Shown: positions 13,159-27,000 of the stretch, piece after piece
Numbering within the stretch: position 1 is the first letter of the stretch
Layout: the number at the start of each line of letters is the position of its first letter
Assembly: GCF_050948215.1 (NCBI RefSeq)
Contig: NC_135158.1
Location: forward strand, 8,789,822 to 8,853,821
Reading direction: 5' to 3'
Source: Halictus rubicundus
Taxonomy: Eukaryota > Arthropoda > Insecta > Hymenoptera > Halictidae
DNA: 64,000 nucleotides
Translations under genes and position numbers: made by a program
Notes under the pieces: model-generated
What the model was told of the DNA's origin: nothing
Databases searched by the model: none
The model's input: only the letters and a program-made list of their open reading frames with translations

Positions 13159-15769
13159 TAACTGAGAACCTAACCGAAGAGAGAGAGCGAGAGAGGACGA
13201 TGGGGGAGATTTTGAAGAGCAGGAAGTCTGGTTTCAACCCTTCTGGCGGTGTCGTTACGAGGGGCGCCGCAGAAATAGCAGGGTTCTAGTCGTTATCTCG
13301 GGCATTTTTAAATGGACCGTTGATCGCGTATTAAACACGCTCTCAACGGTTTCCGTCGGGAATTTCAATGCTGGACTGGACGATTTGTTGCGCGTCGAAA
13401 GCGACTTTTACGGTGAAGTACTGGGGAGTAGCTTCTTAGGAAGCTGACGGGGCGAAAAGCAGGTAACAATTTCAACCTATTAATAATTTTGTAACTAGGC
13501 TGCTAGCTCTAGGTAATCTTCCGGAGCCACGTCTACTGGATTGTTTATAATAGCACAGTTTACAACGTCGATCGTCCCGAAAGAAATTCATGTTCAGGTC
13601 GCTGAAGGGTCAAGAAAAATTGCAACTTGGTTTTCCTGGAGCTCCGGGCGACATGGTAGCAGTTAAAATGGTAATGCGAAGTACGTGCGAGCGAAGTATA
13701 GTGCGTACGGAAGCCAATCTTCCTCGCGCAAATCGTCCGGAGGAACCGGAGACTTCAACGCTCGCCTAAGCGATGATGTTGCGGCACAGTATGTATCGGA
13801 GAAGAGTAGAGGAAGACGGGAGGAGATCACGCGGTTATAGTAATCAGAGTGAGACGGTACGGAAGGAGGACGGAGAAGAGTCTTGCGTGCACGTGATTCA
13901 CAAGCATAAACAATCGGTGTATTAAGGCAACGTCCACACACGCGAATGTAAATAAGCACGGAATGATTAGGAGCGCGCGAGGGGGTCTTCGAACTTGAGG
14001 GAATCGCAGGAATGTCGGGGAAAATCGATACCAGCCCGTAGTAGTCCGATGAATGTAATCTCGAATCGCGAACGGCGAAACCGCCTACCTGATAACGGGT
14101 CATTAGGTTTGCACGGTCAAAGATGATTTTATCGGCGTAGGCCCGAGCGCAATCGCGCTTTTTCCATTTTCGAAATAACACATCGAGCACAGGCTCCGAA
14201 CCCTTCGGCCGGGTTCGAGTTGGATCCCGTTGAAACGATCCGAAACCAAGAGAGAAACTGATCGCGGCAGCGTCATCAATTATCTAATACAGTTATCAAC
14301 GGCGATATCAGAATGTTGATTAGAGCGGAATGAGAACTGCGAGGGGAACGGCGAAATTCGATTCCTCGAACGTGGCTAACGTTAATAGCGTGCCGGAAGA
14401 ATCAGCGACCATAAAACCTCCACATCATCGTAGCCCACTTTTTAATGGAACATTCGGCAAGCCGAGATCGAGTTCACGAGTAATTATCCGTTTATGGAAT
14501 CGCTAATTCTAATCCCGCTGATCCGCGGAATTTCAGCTCGTGCGCGAATCCTCCTCGAGTCAAGAGAAACTCTGCCACCATCTTTTTTCGTCGTCGATCG
14601 AAATTTTTAAACCACGACCCTCGAGACCCCCTGCAAACGCGTCTTCATAATGCAACAAATGTTCGAGCAGAGATGCGTTTCCACCCCCTCAGGACACCGC
14701 GCACCCCAAGTTGCGGCACAGGACGCGACAAGTGCATATTCCCATCGCGGCACTTTTAACGCGGCCACCATCGCTGGCCAAGGAACAATCGGATTAACGA
14801 AGTTAAACGATAGGGTGGCAAGGAGACCACGCAACCCCTAGGTCCACCCTCTGTTGCGAATTGAACCGCGCATCTGTCGCGTTTCGCACGTACAGGATCG
14901 CGGAGGAGTTGCGGGGGTGGTCTTTCCGAGAGAAGGAAAACAAGAGGCTTTGCGGGGTCTGCCCGGAAGATTAACTACCCCCGTAGAAGACCATAAGGGT
15001 GGTTTGTGATCGGTAAACAACGGTGACACGTGGTTTTTCTGTTGAGTTATGGGATCCCGTTCTTTTCGAGCTTATCAGCGCAGGATGTTCTAGCAGATGA
15101 GTGTCGTTCTCTTTCATCCTTCGGGGTTGCTACCCCCTTCAACATGAATTCAAACTGTGATTTGAAAATTCAGATAACTGTGTCTTGTCTTTTTAATATT
15201 CATTCGGATATTTATACTATTTAATAATAATTAATTTAGATTATAGAACAGAGATATATCGTTGGAGTACAAACATCGTACTAATGGAGTACAATATCTC
15301 CAATTGCTTTGGAGATAATCGGATCTATTTTGTCGGAAAAGGTCTATTTGATTAGTATCATCGATAAGATTGATTTTTCTCCGAAGAGATAATGTAACGA
15401 GATAGTGTTGCGACAACACAGTCGCCAGTGTCATTTTATCGTTGACGATAAATATTGAATCGTCAAGATTCGAATCTTGAATATTGGGAGTCGTTGGTCA
15501 ATTCGTGAGTTCCGGTGAATCATTTCAATGCCAATTGAAAGGTGCAGAATGGCGTAATACTGAACGTAAACGCCGAGCAAACAACACGTAATGTGTCGCG
15601 AACGATGAGTCACGGGGCGCGTTAATGAAATTCCACTTCCTCAACGACAAAGAAACGCGTGTCTCGCCTGTTGTTGCGAACTGTCCGTGCCTTGCGCGTT
15701 AATTTCACCAACGACCCGGCCAACGGACACTGTTAACGATCGTACAATTATATAAAAAGGTACCTCCAA

Positions 15770-16570
15770 CTTCCCAGTAAATCCAACCACTTTGCTCAGC
15801 ACAGAATACAAAAATTTCCAAAAAAAAATGGAAAGTAAAAATCTCAGTCTTTTATCAACAATTTTTTTAGCTAATGAATTTTTTAATATAATATTTGCTG
15901 CCTTTACTCCACACTTGTATGTTTATATCCAAGCAATTATTATTGATCTTTCCATACTCAGTAAAAACAATGTTACTAGAAAACGAAATATTTACATATG
16001 TACACATATACATTTCTTAAAATGAAAATAAATAAATTATGAAACGTAATAAAAGAAAACATTTTTAAATTATAACAAAAATAACTAAAGAAAACAATTA
16101 TTTATAAGATACTATATATATAAAAAAAAAAACAAAAAATAGTATTAACATATAGTATAACTCTAACATATCGTGTGTATTATTATTCCCAAAATAATAA
16201 GTTAACTTTGTTTATTATTGACAGTGTTTTGTTTCGTTGCGTAATATCAGTTATATTATTGTATAACTGAATATTATGATTGTACATGTAAGATGTACCA
16301 ATCGTAATGTTTTATGTTATCGAAGACGATATAACATCGAAACTATAATATTTTATATTACTAAAATGGTTTTAATATCACAATTATAATTTATCACAAT
16401 ATCGAAGTCAACATATAGTTTTATAATTATAATATTTTCTAATAATAATAATATTTTTTATACTAATAATATTTTCTACATATCACGATTTTAATATTTT
16501 ATATTATCAGAGACAATATATGATCACAATAATGAAAACTAATAGTAATAATCATTTATAACAATGGATC
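15770..16570. other. Very AT-rich intronic stretch, no gene seen
   Basis: About 800 bp of very high A+T with many TAATAAT and ATATTTT words immediately before a TTAA MITE. No conserved frame or RNA gene is visible. Confidence 0.6.
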
Positions 16571-16797
16571 TTAACACTAGGTTTACGGAGCATTAAAAGT
16601 GAGTATTTTACATTACTTTATAAAAATAAGAAGAATATGTCTATCCAAGTTTTCAGCCATTTTGTAAATAATATATACACCTAAGGAAATAAGTTTGTTG
16701 AGTAATTCCACGTAGATGGATCTTCAGAATCTCAATAATCGTAAATTAAAAATATTAGACCGCGTCATTTTGATGGGTCCCGTAAACCTAGTGTTAA
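16571..16797. mobile_element. piggyBac-like MITE (family CACTAGGTTTACGG)
   Basis: A 219-bp element (16575-16793) between TTAA 16571-16574 and TTAA 16794-16797. The inverted ends are perfect over 14 bp: CACTAGGTTTACGG on the left and CCGTAAACCTAGTG on the right. A second, older member of the family lies at 49.3-50.1 kb. It is non-coding. Confidence 0.9.
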
Positions 16798-19190
16798 GCG
16801 CCCCTTCAGCGCATAGGCGCGGGCGCGCGAGTTTGAATTTAAATCTGGTCGCGCGTCACGTGACGTCCAACGGTTCCTGTATTTATAAACGGTCGCGCGA
16901 CGACACATGTGCAGCACGACAGTAAAACTGCTATATAAAATCTTAGCGGGAGGGCTGTGTCGGCCACCGCGGGTGAGAAACACCAGAAAACAAAAAAGAC
17001 CAGACGAATATATTCAGTGTACTCACCGAAACCATTTCCTGAGAGCCTGAGTCGCGCCACTCTGGTGGCCCTATTGACGGTCAACGGTCTCCTCGGCCGT
17101 TGACAAGACAGAGACAAAGCCATATCGATACAATAGGCTCGAACCTCACCAGAATTCAAAAGGGACCCCCGCGTAATACGAAGAGAAAAAATCCAGCGAA
17201 CCGAAAACCTTTCACGAACCTCCGAAGCCTCCGGGACACACTTTGGAAACAATCTCTACGAAATCTCTCGAGCCACTACTTTAATCAAATCACTAGACTG
17301 CGGATATTATGCACTCATTAAAAAAAAAAAATCAAATCAAAATAAGTGAAATATAAATCTTTGAAAAGGTTAGAAAATTTGACGAATATTATATTACACT
17401 ATTAAAATTATTCAAAGAAGAACTTTTATTTTAATTTTCTTTCTTGCAATTGACTCGGAATAGATATTCGCGGTCTACAAATCACCCTCCGTATGCGTAC
17501 TCTATCTCGAATGTATAATCCACGGTCGTTAACTTTCTAACCTTAAAACGCGCTCTGAAATTGAATTGCTGAATCAAAAATTTCCCGACACTGTTTTCGC
17601 ACATTAATACTCAATCAGAGCGTTATATGAAACAAGATTAAAACGTAAACGTTATATGCGGGTTATTTCGAATAATTTCAAACGAAGAATTTAAAGGTTC
17701 GCGGTAATTATTGAATCGTTTGATAATTTTCAATTGCAAAATAGGAATTATGCGAACGGAAAATTACGAACGTGTTAGTACGCGCCCCGCGTATAATGTG
17801 TTAAAATATTTGTCAGACTTACTTGTGATCAACCTCATCCTATTCAATATCGAAAGTATCGAAATCTTCAATATCTTGGCTCGAGATCTCGAAAAGGTGT
17901 TTTCAAAGGGGAAGATGGCGCTGCGTGGCCGGAAGTAAGAAAGAAGTGGCACGCGACAGTCCCATGGCTGTCACCTGTGATTTCTCAATCAAGAAATCGT
18001 TTTCCAAAGAATTTTGAAAACGGTGAACCAGCGAAAGAGTGATTCACGGCGGAGAGTCCGTGAAAAGGCGGGCAGCTTGAACCACGCCGCTACAACGACT
18101 GGCTTCGTTGCAGAAGCAAACTCCCCATCTGCTGTGTTGTTCCGTAGCTGCCCCAACTCCCTGCTGTCATTACGCGGCAGTGTGTGTGCGAGCACGCCCT
18201 CGTCCGTGTGCGTCCGTGTGCCCGCTCTCACGCACACACATTCAACCGATTCGTGCGTGCCGGCAGACGGACGTTCTAACCTCTCCAAGCGGAAAGGTTG
18301 CGGTGAATCGGAACGCTCTGTATGTATGTATCTGGAAGATATCTCACCTTGCGGACAAGAATCCGCTGATAAGCTATTTTATCAATTTCCATGGAATAGG
18401 TGATTCCCTTTTTTACCAGTCAAATCCATGCTACGAAACGATAAGCTTTGTCACGAGCCGGACATCTGTCTGTCGGTAATTGCTGATCGGTTATCGCTCG
18501 AAGGTGATCGACAAGGATGAACTTGTAATAGATGACGATTTCAAGAACGCTCTTGTACCACTCGAATTGCGGCGACTGATAAGTCGATAGAATGTAAACA
18601 ATTTCGACGATTACGATATTGACCTCCCCTCCATTTGTTTAAATCGACACTTTGTCTAATGGACAAGTCTCTTATCTTTTTAGGTCCTGTTCTGTTCTAT
18701 CGATGGAATTCAATGGAATTCTTTATCGACCCTCAATAGGATTTTCAATCTCCTTTTTTACAAGTTACACAACAAAAAATGAATCCCAAAGGCCTCAGCT
18801 GGTAGGCTAAATATGTTGATTTAAATTTCTCTATGGACTACTTTTTCTATAGAACATTGTAGGGTAAGAAAAGTTGTCTACTCTGGCTAGAGGCTACATA
18901 TAATAAATATAATACATACTCGCAAATAAAAATATCTTAGGTCTTGCATTCCTCCGATTTCCACGGGGTTTTATAAAATATAGTATATCCTTCATACTTA
19001 TGTTCCTTTAAATGTTTAGTTGCTGTTGCTATTGTTCGAAGAGTGCCGACGGAGTTAGCAAAAGGCTGGTTCAGGGGCCAGGTTGCGAGACATTCTTGAC
19101 CCAAATCGAGACTTTTCAAAAACCGATCTTGCCAGGCAATCGCAAGCGTAGATATTACGAGGCTCGTGTGCAAGTAAAGGCATGTATGTC

Positions 19191-19203
19191 GCAGCTGCAG
19201 CTG
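19191..19203. promoter_or_regulatory. Overlapping pair of E-boxes (GCAGCTGCAGCTG)
   Basis: Two RCAGSTG-type E-boxes sharing one base, in a GC-rich 450-bp island (about 19010-19480) within the neur intron. This is a plausible bHLH site; no further support is available. Confidence 0.25.
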
Positions 19204-20929
19204 CCTGCAAGAGCGGAACACTGGGCTTTGGGGATGGCAACGGTTGCGCACCACCTGGCCTCAGGAAGCCCAGCACCGGGCCTCGACATTGGCGTAGACT
19301 TTGCTCGACACGAACGACCGGAAAAAAGGGGAGCGAAGGGAGTAGAGCACAATAGAGACCGACTTTCGAAATTCCGGCACCCTGAGAGCCACTCTGAGCC
19401 GACTGAAAATCGATCGATCGCCCTTCGAAGTTCTACCGCGACAAAATCCTACCCCAATGTTTTCTGCTCTGGTCGGTATTAACTTCGTGGATCCCCCCCC
19501 CCCACCCCAAACGTAGACATGCTGAACTTGAAAGGAGATAGACTAGACACAATATTTATAAAAGATTAACGAGATTTTTTAAAAAATGTTTCGAATAGCT
19601 TGTTTCTAATTCGGGCACGCTTTTTCCGGAATTCGTAAGCCGACTGATGTAATTAACTTCTAGGGCACATGTGTAGGTGATTCGTCACTTCTTAAAAATT
19701 TCTTCCTCCACGCTTCGAACCGACCAGGCTATTTCTGTACCATATGGGGTCTAGTAATTAAAGTTCGTGCTTGGTGACTTCAATATTTAAAAGGAGACAC
19801 TGATTATCTCTTTCAGAAAATACTTTATTGTGTTATTTTATGAGGTCTCTGCATAAATACTTTACACTATGCACAATTATCACGGGCTTATTGTGCGTTC
19901 GTTATACAGACTTTTTATTCGTCAAAGGGAGGAAGAAGTTTTACTGATGGATCGCTTACGCGTCCCATTACGGCGGGACCCCCGAACAAATGACGCAACA
20001 CGCAAATTTTCCCGCTTTACGAGATGATCATTTCCACGGGATATTACTACACTTGATCGCATTAATACCTAGGAGCATAATAACTTAGGATAGGATTAGG
20101 GGTTGCGCGACCCCATGGATATTTCCTCGCTGCATGGGCACATTAGTTCCATAGCTGTGAACCCCGTTTACCCTCGAAATAGAAAATAGCGTAATGGCTC
20201 GTGAAATTTGCATGCCCTGACACACTCCCCCTTCAGCATACCACAAATTCTCCGAAAGCGACAAAATAATACAAACTGCACGGACCAAAGACGCTCGAGG
20301 AAGTGTTTAATTATCCTAACTGAGGTTACGGTGGAAAATGTGAAAGGTTCCGAGGGAAAATACACGTTCTCGCCCGAACCGGTGAAAACCCGATTGAACT
20401 GCGCCCCCTTCGGAGGGCAAATGAAGTAGAATGAATCCGGGGAGAGCATATTTTCCAAGACTTAATTCCCCTAAAGGGAAGAGGGTGCAGCCTCCTCTGA
20501 CCAGCGAATTAATGCATTAAGCCGACGCTGCGAGCGACGGCAGCATTTCTATAGAGTTTCCGCAGAGCGAGCGCTACAACGGGAGGTGAAAGCGCAACCT
20601 CTTGCCACCCCCATCAGCCCATGGGGTTTGCGCGTGGATATCGCAATAGAAGCTGTATCGATCCCGCCCCGACACGAGACCGGCTGTTGTCAGGGGGTTG
20701 ATAACGATATGCAAGCTCTATGGATCGTCGCTGCTAAAAGCTACACGCACAGCTTTGAGCTCCTGATACTCTCTCCGCAGGACACTCCTGTACTTGTCCC
20801 GGCCATTTTCCCCATAAAGGAACAAGCACGATCTCTATGGGGTCGATACGAAACTTGACGCACAAAGAGACAAAAGAAAAAAGAATCCTACCGAGTATCA
20901 AACGCTGTGTATTGCTTTGTAATAACAAA

Positions 20930-21066
20930 ACTGCCGACTTCGTACAAATTTTATCGTAATTCCCGATAAAGAAATTCATTCGCATGAAAACAATTTGAAA
21001 TTTCCGTAATTGTGAAAGACGAGAATCAGTGATTTTGACTGGTTCGGTAGTTTTAAAATAGTTAAT
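20930..21066. mobile_element. Truncated copy of the CACTAGAACTACCG MITE family
   Basis: The right part (TTTTGACTGGTTCGGTAG at 21033-21050, then a decayed end before GTTAA) matches the right end of the intact element at 62932-63148, including the upstream words GTGAAAGA and CAGT-ATTTTGACTGG. No left end is recognisable, so the left limit is approximate. Confidence 0.5.
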
Positions 21067-24000
21067 TACATCTATGGTTTTAGGTTCGATCAACATGTAG
21101 ACACGCGTGAGTATTAACGAGGGTTAATTACGCCGATGCAGATTTTATCAGACACAGTTGTCGAGCAGTCCAAAGGGTTGAAATCAAGAATCCGATTCGA
21201 GCATCTCAAGGTGCAAATGAAACATGCTAATGAAGCCGTCGCTTTGAGGACAACTTTTGAAAATTTGATTCAGTTGATCTTGCCTCTACGAGAGGAACCA
21301 TTTGCGCCGATAAAAAGGTACTTGTCCGCCTGTTCCCTTTCGTTGCCGCTCGGCGGGGTAGTTTAAGGGGGGTTTTTTTCAACAGGCGAAGAGGGAAATT
21401 AGTTTGGAAAAATGCGAAACGGTGAAGTGGCTCCTGGTGTCGGCAGATCGATAAACGGACTTCGATGGCTTTCATGGCAGCTCTGTTGATTCATCTCGAG
21501 CACTTTCCATTAACGTTTGCCGGCTGATCGGCGAGCGAAAGGTTCGAAGGTCGGACAGAAATTAGAGTGAAAACGTTTTCAGCCGCCGCTAACGGCACGC
21601 TGATCAACCTTCACACTTATTTGTTTACACTTCGTTCGGTTCTTTAATCGAAACAAATATCAAAATCAACTAAATCCTCTTGAACACCCTCATCACCTAG
21701 TACTTCTTAGCAAAGACGTCTCTACATCAGGTGTTTTCTATACCATTACATTTAAATAAAGTATGTATCGTTTAATATTAATAAGAATTTATTACTAGCC
21801 TATAATCATCCCAGAATAAATGGAGCCTCTAATGAATGGTATCGAGTTTCGTATGTCGAGCGTTTAAAACAATTTATAACGTATTTGGTAGATCCTGTTC
21901 CACATCTTCCCCACTTGACATTGCAAAGCAAGAGGTTCGCACACCAGCAGTGCCGTTCAGAGTGTCTTCTTATTCACGTCTGCTTCATCGAAATGGCTGT
22001 TCAACGTGTGGAAGAGATGCGAAATCGAGATTAACGTATTCACCCTTCGTCGAAAAAATGTTCGCTAATTTTCAATAGCCGCCGAGCGAACGTGTTCGAC
22101 GCAACCGAACTCGGAACGATCGTTTCGTGCCGTTTCACGAAGAGCCTCGCGAACTTTCCGTACCTGCGGAGCAGATGGCCGGTTCGCTGCACGTGCTTCG
22201 AGAAAGGAAAAGGCACCTTGTTGTCATCGGGATTTGCATGTGAATTCCCACGGACTCGACGTACGGATATTTTTTGTTCTCGGTGTGCTCCGGGGACCCA
22301 GTGCCTGCCGCAGGAAGGAAGGAAGTTAGCGGGAAAAGAGGAAGGGATCCTGCGAAGGGGAAGCCATTCGGAGACCGACGACTTCCCCTCAGGATATTGT
22401 AGCAGATGGGCTGTGAAGCCTACCCTCGCGAACACGGGCCTCTCTCGGGCGACTTGGAAACTCCTGGTCAAGCATTTAGCAGGATTTTCTGACCGTTCAT
22501 CAACTCCTCAACGTCCTTCAGCGTCCTCTAAATTTCTGCAGCTTGTACGCGCTGTTACCGTCTTTGCCGACATTGCTGGAAAAGCATATGTGCTTTTACA
22601 GCAGGCTTTCTTTGTAGTAGGTCCTTCCTCTGGCATAGCACTGTCGACGAGGATCGAATTAGTAGATTTCTGGTGAGTAACGCGTTTTCATAGAATTCGT
22701 TGCAGGTATTAATTCACGGCTGACCGACATTTTTCCCGAAGCATCTTCCAAGAATATTGGACATTTCTCTGACGAAGCTTGGTCTTTCATGTGCCCGGAA
22801 TATCTGTCAAAGAGGATCGGTCTCAAAGAAGGAACGACCTCTCGGTGGAGGTCTTGGATCGTGATTCGGACGACGAGCGTCTCGAACGAGGAGGATCTTA
22901 ATTTACGTAGAAGCCGGTGCATTAACGAGGACAGCTTAATCACAAGCGGGACAAAATGTTCCACGGGTTGCGGAGAGTAGCTTTTTGATGTTATCGCGGC
23001 GGCCTGTCCGTCAGTGTCGAGCCGGGGTCGTTCGAGTTTCCAGGTTGGGAAGAAAAGCTGGTCAAGGTATAATTGGAGGAGAAAGAGAGGGAACAAAGAG
23101 AGAGAGAGAGGATGATCTCTCGTTGTATGCACGAGGGGGGAGATTAAGACGCCGGGGCCTTAACGTCGTTTGCTCTCGCGTCCACCGCCTATTGCTCTCG
23201 TTGCTCGGGGAACTTTCTCGGGTTTACGCGGGGGTCAACGGTTCACCGTGGTTCTCATGTTTGTACACTGCGTTTCGTCTCGCGCTCCGTTGGACACCGG
23301 AGCTTTTGTCGGATTAAAGCTTGCTTCAAGTACGACTGCGAACCGAGCGACCTGCTTTTCGTGGGGTGCCTCGGAACGGGGACAATGAGTTCAGCTTGCG
23401 CCCCTAAACTCGTATAGCTTTCCGCGAACTGCCTAACGAAACCCATCCGTCGCTAACTGTCGGCTATTAATATACCTTATTAATCTCGGGGATTCGGCAA
23501 ATTACCGCAGGCTTCCGAGTTCGGAACAATAGCTTCTCCGAATCCTCTGAACTACTTCTGTAAATAGACAATTCTCTGCTTTGTTAAATGTTGGCACTAG
23601 TCTGTATGTTGCGGATTTTATTTTTCGGTAAGCACGAAAGCGTGTGAAATAAATTCGTTATTGATTTATAAGTTGGTTCATCTGAGGCTCGTTCCCTTAA
23701 CAAATGAGTGGTCCCCGGACAAGAAAAATGGAGTAATATCCAGGAAGACTATTGTTACGTCTGGCAACATAATGTCGCAGTCGCAATAGGGGTCAGGCCG
23801 TTAAGGGAGGAGCCATAACTCGTCAGATATGTGGCTCCCGCTCGTTTACGATACGACAATTGTGTTATTTGGCAATGTTAATATCGAGATCCACGATAAA
23901 AGACCCATCAACCGTCTGCCAACACCCAATAGAAGCCACTGCGGCGATGTTTTTTGGCTTCTGGGAAACAGACCTTAATCTCAGGATAGATCCCCCCCCC

Positions 24001-27000
24001 CCCTCTCCTAATTGCCAGACAGCCCTAACTTTCTCACAGCTATCGGAGTGTCTGGTTTCCCGGCAGAAAATAGGATTTGGACTCCTACGCCGGCTGCAGA
24101 GAAAGCAAATTCCCACAAAACAGCGGCGAGATTAGTGTAAAACCAAACGCAAAGGAAGTATAGTCTTCTTGGATGGTAGTCCTGCGTGGTTGTCGTCCAT
24201 GGATCACTCAGGAAGGGCGAGCCTCACTTATAATAATTGAAAACGGTGGTGCTGAAAGGTTGACTTGGAATGAAAAGATTTGTGAAAATCGAAGTGTTCT
24301 AAGGAGGATTTAATTAGAGATAATTCGTGTGAACCAAACAAAGCAATTAAATTAATCAAGTATTATTTCAGACGTGCTATGAAGCTGCGATTAATGTTGA
24401 ATACAAAACCTGTGATTTCTTTGGAAGCTTGAAAAAATGTAACAGTGCCAACATTTTATTTCCAATCTATTAAAGTTACCAAAGGTAAAGACGTTATATT
24501 CTGTATATGTCGTAATCGATGTGTAGAATATTTTTATCCACGCTTAATGCTCCCCAGTCTAATCACAAGATTCCGCGTACAGCCTCCCCGACCGATTTAG
24601 AAAGCTAAAAATCTTTTGTTTCGCGGCGAATCCTAAAATAACACCTAACGCCTGGCGAACGGTGTTTCCCGAGGTAAATCAACGATTCCCCGGAGGTCTG
24701 GATCGTTTCACCGGCGAGTCCACTCATATTTTTCAAACATGCCCCGCTCGTAAATCCCACGCTAAACCGAACGCATTCGCGGGACATTTACTCGGGAGAT
24801 AGCGCGATCGCGATGAACTGTAAAGTCCGAGTTAATATATCGGTCGCATAAATCGCCGCCGACAGGCCAACAATTTCCCATTGTTTACGCCTGGTGCCGG
24901 TGCGGTGTTTGCCGGGTGGATCACCGACGCGGCCTCGTAAATCAGCCCCCGAAAACTCGAATTTAAGACTTTCCCCGACGCGGGGATCCGTAACCCCTAT
25001 ACTTCGTTCGCTTTCGAGAAAAAAAGAATCCGACACTTCGCAGAAAATCCCTGAAGTCGCGAAAACGATCACCACATTAGCCCCGAAAAACAAACAAAAC
25101 CTGTGGAACTCCAATCTGTACTTTTTCGAAGATTTAATTATGTGCCCCCGGCTGCAAAAACATTGATTTTATGTTTTACGTATGCTATATATGTAAATAT
25201 TATTTCTCAGAGTCTGTCATCTTCCGAAAGTGTTAATGAGATGAACATTTCAGTCGAGGAAGAGGAACAGATAAATTGACGATTTTATTAGGTTTCACGT
25301 CTACCAGAATGTCCTCTTTCGATTTTCACATATAAAATTACTTTCTATGATATTGTTGACGATTTTAGAGACCGATGAAAGTACAGTCAATCGTGAAATA
25401 AATTGGATACTGGTCTCCATCGAATGACTTCAAAAATCGAAGACCGCTGGAAACGACAAGTAACGTCCGAACAAATTAGCAGAAAAAGACGAGTATTAAC
25501 TTCCCCTAAAATTAGCGGGCGAGGTTCTATTAAAACTTTCGGCCCTCCGCAAGCAAATCGGCTCTCGACGATGGACTTTCCCAACCCTAACTTGTCCAAG
25601 TAGCCACCGGCTCCAATTAAAACTTCGCAGGGCTTCTCGTTGACGGGTAAGGTAAGGTTGATTCAGTGATTCAGTGATAATCACCGGAAACGGGCTGATT
25701 CTTGGCGGTTTCTCGCTGATTACGCTTGATCCTCTCCCCCCCCCCCCCCTCTCTCGCCTACCTTCGTCGAAAACACGGCCAGCCGGGGTGGAAAAGAAAA
25801 AGGCTGGCGACCCACGCGCAATTTGACGTGTCGTGGCGCCTCCGAGAAGAGAGAGGAGGAGTCAATGACTGAACACGATGATTTAATTGTCACGTGTCAA
25901 AGTTCAAGCATCGGCGACGACGCGAGCTGTGCGTTCATCGGCGCTTCACAACGCGTCACGACTCCGGGACGCCCACGCGACCCCCTACGCCCGGGTCAAC
26001 ACGCTATCGCTGCTAATCGCAGGAAGTTCGCAGGAACAGCTGTAATTGTGTCAATTAGCGGCTCCGGGCCACCGAGAATCCTCGTTAATTACAGTATCGC
26101 CGGGACCGTTCCGCAGATCTTGAAACACGCCCATTCCGGGCCCCCTCAATCCGATATAAATCGAGATGATCGTGTCTTCATGATGCTGACGCTAGTAGGA
26201 CACATCGTACGTCCCCCCGAAACCTTGTGCAATGTTTGTCAATTTGAAGCACCTTTGTTTAATTGGAAATCTTTGTCTCTAAAATACTGAGTCGAGTGTC
26301 GCGAATCTTCGGAAAAGTGCAACGCAGAAAGCAACCATCTAGTCTCCTGTGTATGTAGAATTCTATGAAATTTAGAAAAGAAATTGCGTGGACATTAAAG
26401 CGGACCTGTAATTTGAATTTAAGAATTTTTATTGCAGGGAAAATAATTCGAATTTCGTTTCAGATTTTTGTAAATTGAAATAAATGTAGAATAGATAGAG
26501 TATAGGGAAAAATGCAGAAATCTTGGAAAAGTTTATGTAAACGTAATTATTCCAGGCAAGCCGTCGAACAGTTGAAGGATGGTAAATCACGAGATGGTAA
26601 TCTCTGAAAACAATATCCCGTGAAACGCGTGCTCATTTTTCCGCGGTACAGTCAGCCGTACAAGTTCCTTCTCGAGAATGAAATGTTCGCGTTGTACAAA
26701 TATAACGAACAACTAATTTTCGTAGGTAACTATCGGAGTCAGTTTTCCATGCGCGCGGAATAGAAAACCGTGTACACACATTGATAATCTCGGGGCACTT
26801 AGGCTCGCTGCACGGGCATCCAGAGCTTCGACTATGAATAATTCAGCCATCATAACAATGTGTTATCACGCGAATGCAATAAATCGACTGGTTTCTGCGT
26901 CGATGTTATCGTCGTCGAATTAACATTCGCTTCGCCGCAATTAAATAATCTATTTGATCTACGCCGCGCGGTTACGTTCGTTCGAATTAGAACGTGGTTC

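Noticed and set aside
22092..22676. 194-codon plus-strand frame
   Set aside because: GC-rich island with a 143-codon antisense frame; no recognisable domain or splice context.
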